64,000 nucleotides of DNA, from contig NZ_AP027272.1 in the NCBI RefSeq assembly GCF_036322805.1, positions 2,418,001 to 2,482,000 on the forward strand. Reading direction: 5' to 3'. This document shows, in pieces, positions 18,984 to 28,278 of this stretch. The notes under the pieces are model-generated. The model was given only the letters and a program-made list of their open reading frames with translations. It made no database searches and was not told the origin of the DNA. The position numbers were made by a program, and so were the translations under genes. Source of the DNA: Planctobacterium marinum (lineage in GTDB: Bacteria > Pseudomonadota > Gammaproteobacteria > Enterobacterales > Alteromonadaceae). Position 1 is the stretch's first letter. Each line of letters starts with the position of its first letter.

Positions 18984-19104
18984 ATTTATGCTCCGCTATC
19001 CGGATCTTTAATCCGGTGCAAATTAAAAGGACAGCAGCCGATGGGATATCAACTGCTTAAAAAGCGCGCGGATTCTAGCTCAACTCAGAATACGATGCAA
19101 ATGC

Positions 19105-19881
19105 TTAGACTTGCTGGCGGGTAAGCGGAAACAGTTCAAAAAAGTTTTCTGTGGTGACTTGAGCCAGCTTTTCCAGCGGGATTTGTTTTAAGTCAGCAAT
19201 AAATTGCGCCACTTCTTTTACAAACGCAGGCTCGTTTTGTTTGCCTCTATGAGGCACTGGGGCCAGCCATGGCGAATCCGTTTCTACAAGGAGCCTGTCC
19301 AGAGGGACTTTTTTAACCACTTCTCGAAGTTCGCTAGCGTTGCGAAAGGTAACAATACCTGAGATGGAAATATAAAAGCCGAGATCGATGGCAGCTTTGG
19401 CCATTTCCCAGTTTTCAGTAAAGCAATGCAATACACCCCCGCATTGCTCTCCACCATGTTTTTTTAGCAAAGAAATAGTATCCTCGCGAGCATCACGGGT
19501 ATGGATGACAAGGGGTTTTTGTAGCTCGTTGGCCACCTGAATATGCTCAATAAACGATTTTACCTGTACTTCTTTACTCTCTGGTGAATAAAAGTAATCC
19601 AGGCCCGTCTCGCCAATGGCGACGACTTCTTTAGAATTCGCTGTGTCATGCAGTTCTTGTTTAGTGCAAGCCTCATCCTGATGCAATGGATGTACGCCAC
19701 AAGTTGCATAAACATTTGGAAGACCATCGATCATGTCCATCATGGAGGTATAGTCATTTACCGAAACACAAACACATAAAAAATGCTCCACACCTTTTGC
19801 ATTGGCATTTTTGATTACTTCTTTGAGTTCTGATTTGGATTTGTTCAACCTGTCCAAGTGACAGTGAGAATCAACCAGCAT
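19105..19881 (-). CDS. TatD-family metal-dependent deoxyribonuclease (YcfH)
   Basis: TIM-barrel metallohydrolase of the TatD/YcfH group. 258 residues with the metal-binding DSHCHLD at the N-terminus, GETGLDYFY, HTRDA, HCFTE and ETDSPWLAPVPHRGK. It comes directly after holB (16 bp), exactly as ycfH does in E. coli. The physiological substrate of YcfH proteins is unsettled. Confidence 0.93.
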   Translation of the reverse strand: MLVDSHCHLDRLNKSKSELKEVIKNANAKGVEHFLCVCVSVNDYTSMMDMIDGLPNVYATCGVHPLHQDEACTKQELHDTANSKEVVAIGETGLDYFYSPESKEVQVKSFIEHIQVANELQKPLVIHTRDAREDTISLLKKHGGEQCGGVLHCFTENWEMAKAAIDLGFYISISGIVTFRNASELREVVKKVPLDRLLVETDSPWLAPVPHRGKQNEPAFVKEVAQFIADLKQIPLEKLAQVTTENFFELFPLTRQQV

Positions 19882-19897
19882 TAAATACCTCTTAACT

Positions 19898-20779
19898 TTA
19901 AATAAAAGTGGAAAAATGACGCCATGTTTGCAGCAGCTTTTCCAGAATAAGTGCCTTGTTCACACCTTGCGCTTGCAGTTTCTTTTGAGCATCGGTAACG
20001 GCTGAATACATATCGAAGATACGCAGTTTTATAGCGTCGGAAATTTCAGCCCGTTTCAACTCAGCCATTTGAAAGTTCAACCAGTCGAGTAGTAATTGAT
20101 GCTCTTCGTGTAACTTACCGGGAACGGCCAGCGCCGTCCCCGGCTTGTGCATTGTCTTTAACCAATCGACACACTCTTGTAAGCCTTCATCTTGCACAAT
20201 GGATTCGATAAGTTTTGGCTTTGTCCAATAAAGATCAATTAGCTCTGTTGCTGCGGATACATTTCTCTCTTTGAGCCAGAGTTGCACACTTTCCTTGTGC
20301 TTTACCTGTACCATGTGCTTTTCGCAGCGACTGAGTATTGTTGGCAATAACTCATTGGTACTGGTTGCGGACATCAAGATAAAGGTATTTTTAGTGGGCT
20401 CTTCTAATGTTTTTAGCAGTGCATTAGACGCTGCCGCTGTCATTTTGTGGGCGTTGTTAACCAGCATCACTTTATCAGAGCCCAAATGAGAGGTCTGACT
20501 AAGACGATTTATGCCTTCTCGGATGGTGTCTACTCCGATGGTCTTATCGTATTGCGTGACGATTAAATCTGGGTGATTGCCCGCCTTGTACAACAAACAA
20601 GACTGACATTGACCACAGGCACTCTTATTGGAACACAACAAGTAGCGGGCCATTTCAACAAGAATGTCGGATTTCCCTGTTCCCCGGCTACCCACAAACA
20701 ACAAACCATGGTGCAACTTCTTAGCGGAAGCTCGCTCGACAATGGCATTGAATTGTGACTCAAACCAAGGGAAACTCAT
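19898..20779 (-). CDS. holB: DNA polymerase III subunit delta'
   Basis: Clamp-loader subunit. 293 residues with a degenerate P-loop (GSRGTGKSD), the four-Cys zinc module (CSNKSACGQCQSC), and the SRC motif (LSRCEKH) that inserts the arginine finger. It starts 3 bp after mltG. In E. coli tmk sits between these two genes; here there is no room for it. Confidence 0.93.
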   Translation of the reverse strand: MSFPWFESQFNAIVERASAKKLHHGLLFVGSRGTGKSDILVEMARYLLCSNKSACGQCQSCLLYKAGNHPDLIVTQYDKTIGVDTIREGINRLSQTSHLGSDKVMLVNNAHKMTAAASNALLKTLEEPTKNTFILMSATSTNELLPTILSRCEKHMVQVKHKESVQLWLKERNVSAATELIDLYWTKPKLIESIVQDEGLQECVDWLKTMHKPGTALAVPGKLHEEHQLLLDWLNFQMAELKRAEISDAIKLRIFDMYSAVTDAQKKLQAQGVNKALILEKLLQTWRHFSTFI

Positions 20780-20782
20780 TTT

Positions 20783-21775
20783 TTATAACCCCAACTGATA
20801 TTTTCGCACTGCGGCATTGTGTTGTTGTAGCGTTTCGGAAAACTGATGACTACCATCTCCCTTTGATACAAAGTAATACTCATTGGTGTCCGCCGGATTA
20901 AGGGCCGCTATAATAGATTCTTTGCCGGGCATTGCAATAGGCGTAGGCGGCAAGCCTTTTATCACATAGGTATTGTGGCGGGTTTTCTGGCGTAAATGCT
21001 GACGAGTCAGGTTTCCGTCAAACTGTTCCCCCAAACCATAAATCACAGTGGGGTCTGTCTGCAAGCGCATGCCATCGTTCAGACGATTAATAAAAACAGC
21101 TGAGATACGTGGCCTTTCAATCGCCACCCCTGTTTCTTTTTCAATTATGGAAGCCAAAATCAAAGCCTCATAAGGATTGTTCAGTGGCAGCATGCCTTGT
21201 CTTATATCCCACTGCTCTGCCAAAAAGCTTTGCATATTTTGATACATCCGGGAAACGAAGGAGGATAACGATGTGTTATAGCTAAGCTGATAGGTCTCTG
21301 GTAAAAGTAACCCCTCCAAAGATTCGGCCTCTTCTTCTAACATTGCCAATAACTCAGCCTCTGTGCTATCCATCGTTATAAAAGGCAATTTTTCTAGCTG
21401 GGCGTACCACTGCTTCCAGGTGAGCCCTTCAATCATTGTCACTGAATAAGTTTTTTCTTTACCTTGAGAAATATCGCTGAGCAGCTGTAACAAAGTCGCA
21501 TCGGGTTTTATAGCATAGTGCCCTTGTTTGATGGGATATTTGTCTGCATAAAGGCGCAAATAAAGTTTGAGCACAAAGCTGTGTTCAATTAACCCTTTTT
21601 CAGCTAATGAACTGACCAACCCAAGCAAAGATTGCCCTTTAGCCACGTTAAGCGTGGACTCTTGTTCCAGCTTTAATATTTGTTGTACGGGTTGATTAAA
21701 TTGCCAGTAAACAACCGCGATACTCAATAATGCGGTTAAACCAACTATTGTTATCCATAGACCTCGTTTTATCAC
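20783..21775 (-). CDS. mltG: Endolytic peptidoglycan transglycosylase MltG
   Basis: Inner-membrane enzyme that cleaves nascent glycan strands and sets their length. 330 residues, with an N-terminal membrane anchor (about residues 7-27), a LysM-like region, and the YceG catalytic domain with SIIEKETG (catalytic Glu) and RLQTDPTVIYG. Lies between pabC and holB. Confidence 0.95.
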   Translation of the reverse strand: MIKRGLWITIVGLTALLSIAVVYWQFNQPVQQILKLEQESTLNVAKGQSLLGLVSSLAEKGLIEHSFVLKLYLRLYADKYPIKQGHYAIKPDATLLQLLSDISQGKEKTYSVTMIEGLTWKQWYAQLEKLPFITMDSTEAELLAMLEEEAESLEGLLLPETYQLSYNTSLSSFVSRMYQNMQSFLAEQWDIRQGMLPLNNPYEALILASIIEKETGVAIERPRISAVFINRLNDGMRLQTDPTVIYGLGEQFDGNLTRQHLRQKTRHNTYVIKGLPPTPIAMPGKESIIAALNPADTNEYYFVSKGDGSHQFSETLQQHNAAVRKYQLGL

Positions 21776-21795
21776 GTCTAGCCTTGTTCCTTTAA

Positions 21796-22608
21796 TCAGA
21801 TAGATACGGTGTCAGAAAGTAACGATACAATATTTTGGATGTTTTGATTGTGAAATTGAAGTGTTTGTTTTGAGTTAACGATAAGACTCGTCACTGGTAC
21901 AAGTCTCATCAGGCTATTACAAATAAACATATCAGTACATGTACTCAAAGTGCTTAAACTTGCTCTAACTTGACTAACAACAGAGCCTTTTACGCCCAGT
22001 TGCTTGATAATGTGGTTACGCATAACACCTGAAACTCCACTGTAATCGAGCTCAGGTGTATACCAACGATTATTTGCACGCCAGAAAACATTTGCTGCAG
22101 AAACCTCAACGATCATACCTTCGGTATCCAATACAAGCATATCATCTGCATTTTGATTGCTGGATTTGATCAGGGTTTGCTCGAGGCGATTAAGGTGTTT
22201 GATCTGTTTTAGCGCAGGCTGCCTGGCTATCTTGAATTCTGATACTCCAAGCGTGACGCCGCTATTACGCCAGGTTGTGTAATCTGGTTGACCATCAATT
22301 AGATGCACGTAAGCAATGGGTTCTGCTGTGCTGGATCTGGCATAACCTCTACCGCCCTCGCCGGCAGAAATAATGACTTTTAATACGCCTTTATTTGTGT
22401 TGCGCACTTTGGTTGTTAAATGCTGCTCGAGCGCTTGCCATGCAGCTTTTGAAACCTTGATATTTATCTGCTGGCAACCGTTCTTTAGTCGCTGAATATG
22501 GGGATCCAGTAACTCCACTTCACCGGACTCGACAGCTGCAGTAGTAAAACAACCATCACCATAACTGGCTGCTCTTGAACTAAAGGGGTAATCCGAACTA
22601 ATACGCAT
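21796..22608 (-). CDS. pabC: Aminodeoxychorismate lyase
   Basis: PLP enzyme of fold type IV that converts 4-amino-4-deoxychorismate to p-aminobenzoate for folate synthesis. 270 residues (E. coli 269), with the PLP lysine region LKQIKHLNRLEQ, the VSAANVFW turn and GVMRNHII. The ATG comes directly after the T-tract of the fabF terminator, and no Shine-Dalgarno is visible, so expression is probably low. Confidence 0.92.
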   Translation of the reverse strand: MRISSDYPFSSRAASYGDGCFTTAAVESGEVELLDPHIQRLKNGCQQINIKVSKAAWQALEQHLTTKVRNTNKGVLKVIISAGEGGRGYARSSTAEPIAYVHLIDGQPDYTTWRNSGVTLGVSEFKIARQPALKQIKHLNRLEQTLIKSSNQNADDMLVLDTEGMIVEVSAANVFWRANNRWYTPELDYSGVSGVMRNHIIKQLGVKGSVVSQVRASLSTLSTCTDMFICNSLMRLVPVTSLIVNSKQTLQFHNQNIQNIVSLLSDTVSI

Positions 22609-22640
22609 AAAAAAAGCCTGTTGAAACAGGCTTTTATTGT
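22609..22640 (-). terminator. Terminator between fabF and pabC, touching the pabC start
   Basis: An 11-bp stem AAAAGCCTGTT (22612-22622) / AACAGGCTTTT (22625-22635). On the minus strand it ends in seven T residues that run into the pabC ATG (22606-22608). Confidence 0.85.
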
Positions 22641-22656
22641 GACAGCTTTTGACTAA

Positions 22657-23898
22657 CTAGGAAATACGTTTAAACAGCACTGAGCCGTTTGTTCCACCAA
22701 AACCAAAAGAGTTACACAATGCGTAATCTTCTTGAAACGCTTTTGGCGTGCCAGCAACAAAATCTAAATCGCAACCTTCACTGGGGTTTTCCAGGTTAAT
22801 GGTTGGTGGCGCTTTTTTATCTCTAAGCGCCAAAATGGTGAATATCGCCTCAACCGAGCCCGCAGCCCCTAATAGGTGTCCGGTCATGGATTTTGTGGAA
22901 CTCACCAGCAAGTTTTTAGCGTGATCACCAAAGATAGATTTAATGCCTGACACCTCAGCAATGTCACCTGCCGGTGTAGATGTACCATGGGCATTGATAT
23001 AACCTACTTCGTTTGGCTGAGCACTGGCATCGTTCAGTGCGTTTTGCATGGCAGCAGCACCACCTTCACCATTTTCAGGTGGCGAAGTCATGTGATAAGC
23101 ATCACCACTCATGCCGAACCCTACGAGTTCTGCATAAATTTTGGCACCGCGCGCTTTCGCAGTTTCGTACTCTTCCAACATCACGACGCCTGCGCCTTCT
23201 CCCATGACAAAACCATCCCGGTCAGCATCCCATGGACGGCTGGCTTTTTGTGGGTCATCATTGCGCGAAGAAAGCGCTCTGGCAGCAGCAAAACCGCCCA
23301 TACCTAGCGGTGTAATGGCTGCTTCCGCGCCACCTGCTAACATCGCATCGGCATCACCATATGCAATGGTTCGAGCCGCGATACCAATGTTGTGCACACC
23401 AGTAGTACAGGCCGTTACAATATTCAGGTTAGGTCCTTTCAGTCCCTCCATAATTGAGATGAAACCAGAAATCATATTGGTAATGGTTGACGGTACGAAA
23501 AACGGCGATATTCTGCGCGGACCGGAATTTGTCAACTTGGTATGATTTTCTTCAATTAAGCCTAAGCCACCAATACCAGAGCCAATTGCAACACCAACTC
23601 GTGCGGCATTGCTCTCATTAACTGTCAGACCCGAATCTGCCAAAGCTTGTTTACCGGCAGCAATTCCATACTGGATAAACAAATCCATTTTTTTGGTTTC
23701 TTTTTTAGGGATATAGGCTTCAACATCAAAGTCTTTAACTTCGCCGGCAAAGCGAGTACTGAAATCTGATGCATCAAAACGCGTAATTTCACCTATGCCA
23801 CTTTTTCCGGCCATAATATTCGACCAGGTTGTTTCAACATCATTACCGAGTGGGGAAAGGATGCCAAGACCAGTAACAACAACACGTCTTTTAGACAT
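22657..23898 (-). CDS. fabF: Beta-ketoacyl-ACP synthase II
   Basis: Elongating condensing enzyme of type II fatty-acid synthesis, active on C16:1 to C18:1 in relation to temperature. 413 residues with the thiolase-fold catalytic triad: Cys in [11 protein letters not shown] (about 164), His in [11 protein letters not shown] (about 304) and His in [12 protein letters not shown] (about 341). Follows acpP after a terminator. Confidence 0.97.
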   Translation of the reverse strand: MSKRRVVVTGLGILSPLGNDVETTWSNIMAGKSGIGEITRFDASDFSTRFAGEVKDFDVEAYIPKKETKKMDLFIQYGIAAGKQALADSGLTVNESNAARVGVAIGSGIGGLGLIEENHTKLTNSGPRRISPFFVPSTITNMISGFISIMEGLKGPNLNIVTACTTGVHNIGIAARTIAYGDADAMLAGGAEAAITPLGMGGFAAARALSSRNDDPQKASRPWDADRDGFVMGEGAGVVMLEEYETAKARGAKIYAELVGFGMSGDAYHMTSPPENGEGGAAAMQNALNDASAQPNEVGYINAHGTSTPAGDIAEVSGIKSIFGDHAKNLLVSSTKSMTGHLLGAAGSVEAIFTILALRDKKAPPTINLENPSEGCDLDFVAGTPKAFQEDYALCNSFGFGGTNGSVLFKRIS

Positions 23899-23956
23899 AA
23901 AGGCCTCCGCTGGAGATACTGAGGAAAGTAATTAAAATTAATTGATACCAGATACA

Positions 23957-23985
23957 AAAAAACGGCCCAATAGAGCCGTTTTTGG
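23957..23985 (-). terminator. Terminator/attenuator between acpP and fabF
   Basis: Minus-strand stem AAAAACGGC (23975-23983 complement) / GCCGTTTTTTT (complement of 23958-23965), just after the acpP stop. It explains how acpP can be expressed far above fabF. Confidence 0.85.
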
Positions 23986-23998
23986 TCAACTGTGACTC

Positions 23999-24235
23999 TT
24001 ACGCGTCTTTATTAGCGTTGATGTAGTCTACAGCTGATTGAACAGTGGTAATTTTCTCTGCTTCTTCGTCTGGAATTTCAGTGTCGAATTCCTCTTCCAA
24101 AGCCATTACCAACTCAACTGTGTCCAGTGAATCAGCGCCCAGGTCATCAACGAATGAAGCTTCTGGTTTAACTTCTTCTTCTTTAACGCCCAGTTGCTCA
24201 ACGATAATCTTAGTTACGCGATCTTCAATACTCAT
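23999..24235 (-). CDS. acpP: Acyl carrier protein
   Basis: Carries acyl chains on 4'-phosphopantetheine. From ATG 24235 the product is 78 residues starting MSIEDRVTK, with the DSL attachment site in [17 protein letters not shown] (Ser36-37). The frame is open nine codons further upstream, but those codons are not ACP-like. Very acidic, as expected. Confidence 0.98.
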   Translation of the reverse strand: MSIEDRVTKIIVEQLGVKEEEVKPEASFVDDLGADSLDTVELVMALEEEFDTEIPDEEAEKITTVQSAVDYINANKDA

Positions 24236-24328
24236 ATTTTTAGTTATCCTAACTTTTAGCAAGTTGTAAAATTGCGGTTAGTCTATGCTTCAAATCCCAA
24301 CCATGCAAGCATGACCATAGGTTTTTTG

Positions 24329-24345
24329 GCTGGTCTAACCACAAA
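24329..24345. promoter_or_regulatory. FadR-like operator upstream of acpP
   Basis: GCTGGTCTAACCAC contains TGGT-N3-ACCA (24331-24341), the core of gammaproteobacterial FadR sites (for example the E. coli fadL site). It lies in the 176-bp gap between fabG and acpP, about 95 bp upstream of the acpP start, where a FadR site could tune fatty-acid synthesis. Whether FadR is present in this organism cannot be seen here. Confidence 0.45.
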
Positions 24346-24411
24346 TTTAGCACATTTATTATTTATTCAAAGTCTCAGTTTAAGCATTTGCAAAAATTTT
24401 TACAAAGTCGC

Positions 24412-25149
24412 TTAAACCATAAACATCCCACCATTAACGTGAATCGTTTCGCCGGTGATATAAGCTGCGCCGTCAGAGGCCAAAAACGCCACTGTCGCTG
24501 CTATTTCTTCGGGTTTTCCTAGACGCTCCATTGGAACGTCTTTCATGATGCCTGACTTTTGGTCATCGGTTAAAACTTTAGTCATGTCGGTATCAATAAA
24601 ACCGGGAGAAACCACATTTACGGTGATGCCTCGGGAAGCAATCTCTCGGGCCATGGATTTAGAAAAACCAATTAAACCGGCTTTAGCTGCAGAATAATTG
24701 GTTTGGCCCGGGTTGCCACTGCTGCCAACAACAGAGCCGATATTGATAATACGACCAGCGCGCTTTTTCATCATTGGACGTAATACGGCTTTAGACATGC
24801 GGAATATGGAGGTGAGATTGGTATCTAAGATAGATTGCCATTCATCTTCTTTCATTCGCATCAATAAGTTGTCACGTGTTATTCCAGCATTATTTACCAG
24901 AATATCAATATCACCAAACTGGGTTTTGATCTCTGCCAGTAAAGTCTCAATAGATTCTGGGTTGGAAACATCCAGAACCTTCCCGGCACCACTCTCTTCA
25001 AGGTATTCACCTATGGCAGCCGCGCCGTTTTCTGAGGTGGCGGTGCCAACGACAGTGGCCCCCTGCTCTACCAATGCCAGTGCTATCGCTTTGCCGATAC
25101 CACGACTGGCACCTGTTACCAAGGCAACTTTTCCGTTTAAATTAGACAT
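24412..25149 (-). CDS. fabG: 3-oxoacyl-ACP reductase
   Basis: NADPH-dependent reduction of beta-ketoacyl-ACP. 245 residues of the short-chain dehydrogenase family: cofactor motif GASRGIGKAIA, NNAG, Ser in GSVVGSSG, and YSAAK with catalytic Tyr and Lys. Follows fabD by 23 bp. Confidence 0.97.
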   Translation of the reverse strand: MSNLNGKVALVTGASRGIGKAIALALVEQGATVVGTATSENGAAAIGEYLEESGAGKVLDVSNPESIETLLAEIKTQFGDIDILVNNAGITRDNLLMRMKEDEWQSILDTNLTSIFRMSKAVLRPMMKKRAGRIINIGSVVGSSGNPGQTNYSAAKAGLIGFSKSMAREIASRGITVNVVSPGFIDTDMTKVLTDDQKSGIMKDVPMERLGKPEEIAATVAFLASDGAAYITGETIHVNGGMFMV

Positions 25150-25172
25150 GTTTAATTCTCTCTGTCTTATTT

Positions 25173-26093
25173 TTATAGTAAATCTGTTACTGTTTCGGGT
25201 GTATTCATGGCACTGCCTGAAAGACTTTTGTCGATTCGTTTAGTTAATCCTGTCAAAACTTTACCCGGACCACATTCAACTAATTGAGTCACTCCGTCTG
25301 CAGCCATTTTCTGTACAGTTTCTGTCCAGCGTACCGGGCTATATAACTGGCGAACTAAAGCCGACTTGATGGCTTCAGCGCTATTTTCTGCCTGCACATC
25401 AACATTGTTGATAACGGCAATTTCGGGTTCCGACAGAACTAAGGCGTCGAGTTGTGTTGCTAATCGTTCTGCTGCAGGTTGCATTAATGCGCAATGGGAA
25501 GGAACGCTGACAGGTAATGGTAATGCGCGTTTTGCCCCAGCCGCTTTACAAGCCTCCCCCGCTCTGGCCACAGCTTCAGCATGCCCGGCAATCACTACTT
25601 GACCTGGACTGTTAAAATTAACCGCGGAAACCACCTGGTCATTGGCTTGTTCAGCGCAAATCTCAACAATTTTGGCATCGTCCAGACCGATGATGGCAAA
25701 CATGGCACCAGTTCCGGCAGGCACAGCTTCTTGCATGAACTCACCACGTGCCTTAACGAGTTTTAAAGCATCGGAAAATTGCAAAACACCGGTACAGGTT
25801 AATGCTGAATATTCGCCCAAACTATGCCCTGCCATTACCGATGGTTTAGCGCCACCTTCAGCAAGATAATGGCGCCAAATAGCGACACTTGATGCCAATA
25901 GTGCAGGCTGAGTTTTATCGGTTTGATTGAGGTTTTCTACCGGTCCTTCAGCGATCAGCTTCCACAAGTCATAACCCAATGCATCAGAGGCTTCCTGGAA
26001 TGTCTGTTTAACGACATCTGATACAGCCTCTAATTCGTTTAACATACCCAGTGTTTGCGAACCCTGTCCCGGGAAAACAAATGCTTTAGTCAT
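25173..26093 (-). CDS. fabD: Malonyl-CoA:ACP transacylase
   Basis: Loads malonyl groups onto ACP. 306 residues, with nucleophile Ser in GHSLGEYSAL (about 92), oxyanion-region FPGQGSQ near the N-terminus, and catalytic His in PVSVPSHCALM. Eleven bases after fabH. Confidence 0.97.
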   Translation of the reverse strand: MTKAFVFPGQGSQTLGMLNELEAVSDVVKQTFQEASDALGYDLWKLIAEGPVENLNQTDKTQPALLASSVAIWRHYLAEGGAKPSVMAGHSLGEYSALTCTGVLQFSDALKLVKARGEFMQEAVPAGTGAMFAIIGLDDAKIVEICAEQANDQVVSAVNFNSPGQVVIAGHAEAVARAGEACKAAGAKRALPLPVSVPSHCALMQPAAERLATQLDALVLSEPEIAVINNVDVQAENSAEAIKSALVRQLYSPVRWTETVQKMAADGVTQLVECGPGKVLTGLTKRIDKSLSGSAMNTPETVTDLL

Positions 26094-26104
26094 AATTGAA
26101 AACC

Positions 26105-27066
26105 TTAATATTTAATCAGTAACGAAGCCCAGGTAAAACCGGCTCCAAAAGCTTCTAACAATAAGTTTTGACCACGCTTAATGCGCCCATCTCTGATAGC
26201 GGTATCTAGCGCAGTGGGTACTGTAGCAGCAGACGTATTGCCATAATGTGGCAAAGTTAAGACAACTTGCTCCATGGACATATTCAGCTTGTCTGCAGTG
26301 GCTTTGATAATGCGAAAATTAGCCTGGTGTGGCACCAACCAGTCAAGGTCAGTTTTTTCCATGTTGTTGGCTTCGAGGGTTTTTTCCACAACTTCACTGA
26401 GTTTGGTGACGGCGACTTTAAATACCGCATTACCTTTCATGGAACCCCAAGAGGCATTTACTGAAGCGGTATCCCCCCGAGTTGGCAGGGCTGCATAGAG
26501 CAAATCACCGTGTTTACCCGATGCGTGAAGGTGGCTGGACAAAATACCCGGCTCTTCGCTGGCTTCAATAATGACTGCACCTGCTGCGTCACCAAAAAGT
26601 ATAATCATAGAGCGATCGGTGGGATCAACCAAGGTCGATAGGCAGTCGGTCCCCACGACCAGGATACGTTTGCACATACCGGTGCGAATGTATTGATCCG
26701 CAACACTTAAGGCATAACAAAAACCAGAACAAGCAGCGGCAACATCAAAGGCACCCATCGTAGACTGAATACCCAAACCGGCCTGAATTTCACAAGCAGC
26801 ACTGGGAAATGAGTTTGGTGCTGTTGTGGTGCCACATACGATAAGGTCGATGCTTTCGGGATCGATATCTGCCATCTCAAGTGCTTTTTGGATGCTTCGA
26901 CGCCCATCGTGGATACTGTTTCATCTTTTCCGATAATACGGCGTTCTTTGATACCCGTCCTGTCAGTAATCCATTCGTCGGTGGTATCCACCATTTTTTC
27001 AAGGTCAGTATTAGTCCTGACTTCACTGGGATAATAACTTCCGGTGCCAATAATTCTTGAATACAT
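26105..27066 (-). pseudogene. fabH: Beta-ketoacyl-ACP synthase III, split by a one-base frameshift
   Basis: FabH starts fatty-acid synthesis by condensing acetyl-CoA with malonyl-ACP. The N-terminal part ([13 protein letters not shown] to EASKK) is in one frame from 27066. The rest ([23 protein letters not shown] with the catalytic Cys, WLVPHQANFRII with His, HYGNTSAATVP with Asn) is in the -1 frame down to 26105. The break falls exactly at a run of five A (26885-26889); six would give a normal protein of 320 residues. The zero frame stops at 26707. The heptamer C-AAA-AAG at the break is also a possible -1 ribosomal slippery site. All catalytic residues are intact downstream, which suggests a recent change, a sequencing error, or recoding. 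Confidence 0.9.
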
Positions 27067-28095
27067 TTATTCTGCCTTATTCACGAGCGCATGGTTTATT
27101 TTGCTTTGAATCTTGTCAGGAACTTGCCTTTCGACTTCCTTCATTGCTTCCTGAATTGCGTACATGAATGCATCTTCAGTAGCATTGCCATGACTCTTTA
27201 CTACAATGCCGCGCAATCCTATCAAACTGGCGCCGTTATACTGGTCGGGGTTCACCCTGTTATAGATCTTTTTTAGTACCGGACGAGCAATAAATGACAA
27301 CATTTTGGTCCAGATATTTTTTGTTGCTGCTTTTTTGGCTTCTCTGGCGATGAACTTTGCCAGTCCTTCTGACGCTTTTAGCACCACGTTGCCCACAAAA
27401 CCATCGGTAACGATCACATCTACACTGGCGTTAAACAAGGCATCGCCTTCAACGTAACCCACATAGTTTATGTCCTTATTCGCAAGTAGTAATTTGTTGG
27501 CTTCTTTAACAATGGCATTGCCTTTATTTTGTTCAACCCCGACGTTGACCAAGGCGACCTTAGGTTGCTTGACTCCCTCAACGGTTTCAGCCATCACAGA
27601 TCCCATCACAGCGAATTGATACAAGGCGTTGGCATCTTGAGTAACATTGGCACCGAGATCTAATAAAAATACACGCTTTTTGTTGTTTCCGGGAATGGTA
27701 GAGATTAATGCGGGCCTTTTCACGCCATCCAATGGTCTGAGTAAAAACAGAGATAAGGCCAATAACGCACCGGTATTTCCGGCACTAACACAAGCGTCCG
27801 CTTCACCAGCTTGAACAGCCTTTAGGGCTCGTCCCATAGTGGAGTCTTGTTTGTAGCGCAGGGCCGACGTAGGCGCCTCATCCATACTGATTTGTGTTGT
27901 AACATCAACGATAGAAATTCGGTTTTTAACGTCTGGAGGTAAGCCATATAAATGGGGACGTATAGCGGATTCTGGTCCAAATAGTTTTAAGTTTAGATGG
28001 GCATAGTTGCGGCAAGCGCGAATAGAGGCAGGCAAAGTAATAGAGGGGCCGTTATCGCCCCCCATTACATCGACCGCAAGTCGAATATCAGTCAA
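27067..28095 (-). CDS. plsX: Phosphate acyltransferase PlsX
   Basis: Makes acyl-phosphate from acyl-ACP for the PlsX/PlsY route to phosphatidic acid; peripheral membrane enzyme. 342 residues with family segments AVDVMGGDNGP at the N-terminus, SAGNTGALLALSLF, and TDGFVGNVVLKASEG. Ends one base before fabH. Confidence 0.96.
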   Translation of the reverse strand: MTDIRLAVDVMGGDNGPSITLPASIRACRNYAHLNLKLFGPESAIRPHLYGLPPDVKNRISIVDVTTQISMDEAPTSALRYKQDSTMGRALKAVQAGEADACVSAGNTGALLALSLFLLRPLDGVKRPALISTIPGNNKKRVFLLDLGANVTQDANALYQFAVMGSVMAETVEGVKQPKVALVNVGVEQNKGNAIVKEANKLLLANKDINYVGYVEGDALFNASVDVIVTDGFVGNVVLKASEGLAKFIAREAKKAATKNIWTKMLSFIARPVLKKIYNRVNPDQYNGASLIGLRGIVVKSHGNATEDAFMYAIQEAMKEVERQVPDKIQSKINHALVNKAE

Positions 28096-28104
28096 GCTGA
28101 TACC

Positions 28105-28275
28105 TTACTTTTCGATGACCTTTTTACCTTTGTAAAAGCCATCTGCAGTCACGTGGTGACGACGGTGAGTCTCACCTGATGTAGCATCAATAGACAGTGT
28201 CGCACCGCTTAATGCATCATGTGAACGACGCATACCACGCTTGGAACGAGTCTTACGATTCTGTTGTACCGCCAT
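28105..28275 (-). CDS. rpmF: 50S ribosomal protein L32
   Basis: A 56-residue basic protein: [20 protein letters not shown] at the N-terminus and [15 protein letters not shown] at the end, matching E. coli L32 (57 residues). Nine bases before plsX and 3 bases after yceD, the classic yceD-rpmF-plsX arrangement. Too short to appear in most automatic frame lists. Confidence 0.97.
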   Translation of the reverse strand: MAVQQNRKTRSKRGMRRSHDALSGATLSIDATSGETHRRHHVTADGFYKGKKVIEK

Positions 28276-28278
28276 AAT

